Shown here piece by piece: positions 60,591 through 64,000 of a DNA stretch of 64,000 bases; the stretch's first letter is position 1, and every line of letters starts with the position of its first letter. Origin of the DNA: Pseudomonas leptonychotis (GTDB lineage: Bacteria > Pseudomonadota > Gammaproteobacteria > Pseudomonadales > Pseudomonadaceae); NCBI RefSeq assembly GCF_004920405.1, contig NZ_RFLV01000005.1, positions 124,001 through 188,000 on the forward strand, read 5' to 3'. The position numbers were made by a program, and so were the translations under genes. Below the pieces are notes generated by a model. It did no database searches. It saw only the letters and a program-made list of their open reading frames with translations, and was not told the origin of the DNA.

Positions 60591-61612
60591 TGCTCTTCTC
60601 CTGCAGCAAATAGCTGCTCGAAAGCCTGCGTTGTCTGTGTGACGAAGGCGTCACCTTCACGGGTCACGAAAAATGCCGCAATCCCCATTTGCTCGGCAAA
60701 TGCCAAGCCACGCTCAGTGCCCATCACCATAAGCACTGTAGACAAGCCATCGGCGCGTAAGGTCGATTTATCCACCACCGTGACCGCAGCTAACCTGTGG
60801 GTAATGGGTGCACCGGTCAATGGATCGAGGGTGTGCGAGTAACGCCGTCCATTTTCCTCGAAGTAATTACGGTAATCACCCGAGGTAGAAACGCCATAAC
60901 CATCCAGCGCCAATACCCGCTGGGCAACCCGCTTGCCCTCTTGCGGCGCTTCCAGACCGATGCGCCACGGCTGACCATCGGGCTTTTTCCCCGCGGCCTT
61001 GAGTTCACCGGTAATTTCAACCAGGTAACTACTAACGCCCAACTCCGTCAGACGTTGCACCACCCGATCTACGGCATAGCCGGCGGCAATGCTGTTGAAA
61101 TCCACTTGAAGGTCGACGTCTTTACATAGCTGCTCGCCGACACGTCGCACATGCTGCATACCAATACGCTCACGAGCGCTCGCGAGTTGTTCAGCCGTGG
61201 GGACTTTCTCAGCCCGGGCCTTAGGCCCAAAACCCCAAAGATTCAGCAACGGCTCCAGGGTCAAATCGAAAGCACCCTGGCTTTGCTCATGAAGCACCCG
61301 CCCTGCTTCGATCAATTCCAACACGGCGCTCGGCATGGCCTGACAGCTGCCGACCGGCGCCTGATTGAATTGCTCGATAAGGGAATCGTCACGGTAGGTC
61401 GACATTTGCTGGTCGATCTCAGCCAGGATGGCGTCAGTCTCACTCTTTAGCAGGTCGAGGCTTGGCGAATCCGAGCGGTGTACATACTTGATCGAATAGG
61501 TGCTGCCCATCGTCGGGCCGCCGAACTCTTCTACCCGCTCTGAAACCAAGCAGCCCGTTAGGGCTACCAGCAAGCTGATAGCAATAACGGGCCGTAGTAC
61601 CGCATAGAGCAT
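60587..61612 (-). CDS. apbE: FAD:protein FMN transferase (ApbE)
   Basis: 341 residues with a lipoprotein signal (lipobox LTGC), so attached to the periplasmic face. Links FMN covalently to threonines of NqrB and NqrC. The signature GGPTMGSTYSIKY, TSGDYRNYFEENGRRYSH and HTLDPLTGAPITH are intact. Its start lies three bases after the nqrF stop. Confidence 0.95.
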   Translation of the reverse strand: MLYAVLRPVIAISLLVALTGCLVSERVEEFGGPTMGSTYSIKYVHRSDSPSLDLLKSETDAILAEIDQQMSTYRDDSLIEQFNQAPVGSCQAMPSAVLELIEAGRVLHEQSQGAFDLTLEPLLNLWGFGPKARAEKVPTAEQLASARERIGMQHVRRVGEQLCKDVDLQVDFNSIAAGYAVDRVVQRLTELGVSSYLVEITGELKAAGKKPDGQPWRIGLEAPQEGKRVAQRVLALDGYGVSTSGDYRNYFEENGRRYSHTLDPLTGAPITHRLAAVTVVDKSTLRADGLSTVLMVMGTERGLAFAEQMGIAAFFVTREGDAFVTQTTQAFEQLFAAGEEQ

Positions 61613-61615
61613 AAA

Positions 61616-62842
61616 TCAGCCGCCGAAGTCGTCGAGCAGGATGTTCTCCTCCTCCACACCTAAGTCGACCAGCATCTTGATCACTGCCGCGTTCATCATG
61701 GGCGGGCCGCACATGTAGAACTCACACTCCTCCGGAGCCGGGTGGTCCTTCAGGTAGTTTTCATAGAGCACGTTATGGATAAAGCCTTTTAGGCCTGTCC
61801 AATTGTCTTCCGGTTGCGGGTCAGACAGTGCCAGATGCCACTTGAAGTTCGGGTTCTCGGCCTGCAACTGATCATATTCTTCGTTGTAGAAGGCCTCACG
61901 CATGGAGCGTGCGCCATACCAGAAGCTGATCTTACGGGTCGACTTCAAACGCTTGAGCTGGTCGAAGATGTGCGAGCGCATTGGCGCCATACCGGCACCA
62001 CCACCGATAAACACCATCTCGGCTTCGGTTTCTTTGGCGAAGAACTCACCAAACGGGCCGTACACGTCGATTTTGTCGCCCGGCTTGAGGCCGAACACAT
62101 AGGACGACATCTTGCCCGGCGGCAAATCATCTTTGCCCGGTGGTGGCGAAGCAATACGGATATTGAACTTCACCAGGCCGACTTCTTCCGGGTAGTTGGC
62201 CATGGAATAAGCGCGGATAACGGTCTCTTCAACCTTGGATACGTACTTCCATTGGTTGAACTTGTCCCAGTCACCACGATATTCCGGCTGAATGTCGAAG
62301 TCCTTGTAATGCACTTCGTGCGGCGGGCACTCCAACTGCACATAACCACCGGCGCGGAAGTCGACGCTCTCGCCTTCCGGCAATTTCAGCGTCAGCTCCT
62401 TGATGAAGGTGGCCACGTTGGGGTTGGACTCAACGGTGCATTCCCACTTCTTCACGCCGAAGACTTCTTCCGGCACTTCGATCTTCATGTCCTGCTTGAC
62501 CGGAGTCTGGCAGGACAAGCGCCAGCCAGCCTTGGCTTCGCGACGGGTGAACGCGGCCTCTTCGGTCGGCAGCATTTCACCACCGCCGTGCTCGACCACG
62601 CACTTGCACTGGGCGCAGGTACCGCCGCCGCCGCAGGCCGAAGACAGAAAGATATTGTTGGCCGCCAGGGTCTGCAGCAACTTGCCGCCAGCCGGTACCA
62701 CAATGGTTTTTTCGCCGTTGATCTCGATGCTCACGTCGCCACTGGAAACCAGCTTGGCGCGTGCCGCAAGAATGATCAGCACCAACGCCAGCACAATGCC
62801 GGTGAACATGCCGATGGCGATGAAAATCTCTACATTGATCAT
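61616..62842 (-). CDS. nqrF: Na+-translocating NADH:quinone reductase, subunit F
   Basis: 408 residues. Takes electrons from NADH and passes them on. One N-terminal helix (about 3-26), a 2Fe-2S ferredoxin domain with [14 protein letters not shown] and SCQTPV, then an FAD/NADH reductase domain with [28 protein letters not shown] and [13 protein letters not shown]. It is 15 bp after nqrE. Confidence 0.97.
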   Translation of the reverse strand: MINVEIFIAIGMFTGIVLALVLIILAARAKLVSSGDVSIEINGEKTIVVPAGGKLLQTLAANNIFLSSACGGGGTCAQCKCVVEHGGGEMLPTEEAAFTRREAKAGWRLSCQTPVKQDMKIEVPEEVFGVKKWECTVESNPNVATFIKELTLKLPEGESVDFRAGGYVQLECPPHEVHYKDFDIQPEYRGDWDKFNQWKYVSKVEETVIRAYSMANYPEEVGLVKFNIRIASPPPGKDDLPPGKMSSYVFGLKPGDKIDVYGPFGEFFAKETEAEMVFIGGGAGMAPMRSHIFDQLKRLKSTRKISFWYGARSMREAFYNEEYDQLQAENPNFKWHLALSDPQPEDNWTGLKGFIHNVLYENYLKDHPAPEECEFYMCGPPMMNAAVIKMLVDLGVEEENILLDDFGG

Positions 62843-62857
62843 TTCGTCATCCCTTCC

Positions 62858-63466
62858 TTACAACTGCACGCCGGAGAAGGACATGAAGCCCAACGACATC
62901 AGACCGATGGTGATAAAGGTGATGCCCAGACCCTGCAAGCCCGCTGGTACATCGCTGTACTTGAGCTTCTCGCGAATCCCCGCCAGCGCAGCAATCGCCA
63001 ACGCCCAGGACAAGCCAGAGCCGAAGCCATACACGGTACTTTCCGCCAGGTTGTAGTCACGCTGCACCATAAACAGGGTGCCGCCCATGATGGCGCAGTT
63101 AACCGTGATCAGGGGTAGGAACACGCCAAGTGCGTTGTACAGACTGGGCACGTACTTATCCAAGAGCATCTCAAGGATCTGCACGATGGCCGCGATCACA
63201 CCGATGTAGCTGAGCAGCCCGAGGAAGCTCAGGTCCACTTCCGGCAAACCGGCCCACGCCAGTGCGCCGTCTTTCAGCAGGTAGGTGTAGATCAGGTTGT
63301 TCGCCGGCACCGTGATGACCTGCACCACGATAACTGCGATACCCAGGCCAATTGCCGTCTCTACTTTCTTCGAGATGGCAATAAAGGTGCACATACCAAG
63401 GAAGAACGCCAGGGCCATGTTCTCAACGAACACCGCCTTGGCCAGCAAGCTGAGATAGTGCTCCAT
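62858..63466 (-). CDS. nqrE: Na+-translocating NADH:quinone reductase, subunit E
   Basis: 202 residues, six membrane helices. With NqrD it holds an iron centre in the membrane; the cysteine is in [11 protein letters not shown], and another in [11 protein letters not shown]. Its ATG overlaps the nqrD stop by one base (TAATG). Confidence 0.97.
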   Translation of the reverse strand: MEHYLSLLAKAVFVENMALAFFLGMCTFIAISKKVETAIGLGIAVIVVQVITVPANNLIYTYLLKDGALAWAGLPEVDLSFLGLLSYIGVIAAIVQILEMLLDKYVPSLYNALGVFLPLITVNCAIMGGTLFMVQRDYNLAESTVYGFGSGLSWALAIAALAGIREKLKYSDVPAGLQGLGITFITIGLMSLGFMSFSGVQL

Positions 63467-64000
63467 TAGTAGGCCTCCTTATTCGAGACTTGCGAGGCCA
63501 TTTTGAAACTTGGCTTCTCGACCTGATCTTTCTTCCAGCTACGGATAGCCCAGATAAACAGGCCAATCAGGAAGAACGCTGAAGGCGGCAGCAACAGCAT
63601 GCCGTTAGGCTGATACCAACCACCGTCGTTGATCACAGGAATGATCTCGTAGCCCAGCAACTTACCCGCACCGAACAGCTCACGGATGATGCCCAGCGCT
63701 ACAAGGAAGGCGCTATAGCCCAGACCGTTACCAATACCGTCGAAGAACGACAACACCGGCGGGTTCTGCATGGCAAAGGCTTCAGCGCGACCCATCACGA
63801 TGCAGTTGGTGATGATCAGACCGATAAACACCGACAGCTGTTTGGACAGGCTAAAGGCATACGCCTTGAGCACCTGATCCACCACGATCACCAAGGATGC
63901 GATGATCACCATCTGCACGATCATGCGAATCGAGCTAGGGATCTGGCTGCGGATCATCGAGATAAACAGGTTGGAAAACCCGGTTACCAGGGTCAAGGCA
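63466..64000 (-). CDS. nqrD: Na+-translocating NADH:quinone reductase, subunit D (cut by the window edge)
   Basis: About 177 codons are present and the gene continues past the right edge. The first residues seen, [12 protein letters not shown], match the inside of NqrD, which is usually about 210-225 residues, so some 35-45 N-terminal residues are missing. Membrane helices and the cysteine in [17 protein letters not shown] are visible. The codon that could be read as a start at 63,996 is an internal Leu (TTG). The rest of the operon, nqrABC, should lie just outside. Confidence 0.95.
   Translation of the reverse strand, partial: ALTLVTGFSNLFISMIRSQIPSSIRMIVQMVIIASLVIVVDQVLKAYAFSLSKQLSVFIGLIITNCIVMGRAEAFAMQNPPVLSFFDGIGNGLGYSAFLVALGIIRELFGAGKLLGYEIIPVINDGGWYQPNGMLLLPPSAFFLIGLFIWAIRSWKKDQVEKPSFKMASQVSNKEAY

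Noticed and set aside
61814..63118. Plus-strand open frame of 434 codons opposite nqrF and nqrE
   Set aside because: It is antisense to two clear genes, the product has histidine- and glutamine-rich shadow composition, and no family is recognisable.

Overview
The window is chromosomal DNA of a gammaproteobacterium, almost certainly a Pseudomonas. The support is the set of neighbouring genes: cysM-rlmD-relA beside gacS-ldhA, aapJQMP beside an esterase, an acyl-CoA synthetase and an RhlB-type helicase, and one long block running tatD-pilZ-holB-tmk-mltG-pabC-fabF-acpP-fabG-fabD-plsX-rpmF-yceD, maf, sppA-HAD-rluC, rne, murB-ptp-kdsB-ycaR-lpxK-exbD-exbB-comEC, lolCDE, glpQ, sthA and the 3' part of the Na+-NQR operon. 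I recall this order from P. aeruginosa (around PA0926-0934, PA3858-3861 and PA2959-2996). I place it from memory, not from a search. Base composition is moderately GC-rich and even, apart from one small patch.

Layout. 1-10,740: quinone/enone reductase, then the convergent stringent-response operon cysM-rlmD-relA, the divergent hybrid kinase gacS, the D-2-hydroxyacid dehydrogenase ldhA and two small proteins. 10,890-15,083: general L-amino-acid ABC transporter (aapP, aapM, aapQ, aapJ; minus strand), with a good sigma-54 promoter candidate about 330 bp upstream and a hairpin after the binding-protein gene. 15,562-22,103: plus-strand esterase, acyl-CoA synthetase, cNMP-GGDEF diguanylate cyclase, dipeptidase and DEAD-box helicase. 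22,150-23,700: the only mobile patch, a decayed IS3-family element of about 1.2 kb lying against an older transposase fragment. 23,734-28,805: DUF1285 protein, DUF4823 lipoprotein, radical SAM protein, MoaA, TetR regulator and a class V aminotransferase. 28,890-29,014: a stand-alone small-RNA locus, probably RgsA (P16), just before tatD. 29,057-63,999: conserved housekeeping genes for DNA replication, fatty-acid and phospholipid synthesis, RNA decay, peptidoglycan, LPS, outer-membrane lipoprotein export, the NAD(P) transhydrogenase and Na+-NQR.

How they work together. The window joins several global regulators (RelA, GacS, probable RgsA RNA, RNase E, a c-di-GMP synthase, two PilZ proteins) to envelope synthesis (fab/plsX, murB, kdsB, lpxK, lolCDE) and respiratory redox balance (sthA, NQR and its maturation factors ApbE and NqrM).

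I did not find a convincing undescribed defence or biosynthetic system. The observations most worth checking are the nested transposase remnants with readable lesions, the probable rgsA gene with a double palindrome at its promoter, the sigma-54 site before aapJ, the structured rne leader, the in-frame repetition of start codons at lolD, and a TetR operator candidate filling a promoter spacer. All coordinates, motifs and repeats were read by eye from the sequence; no alignment or database search was run.
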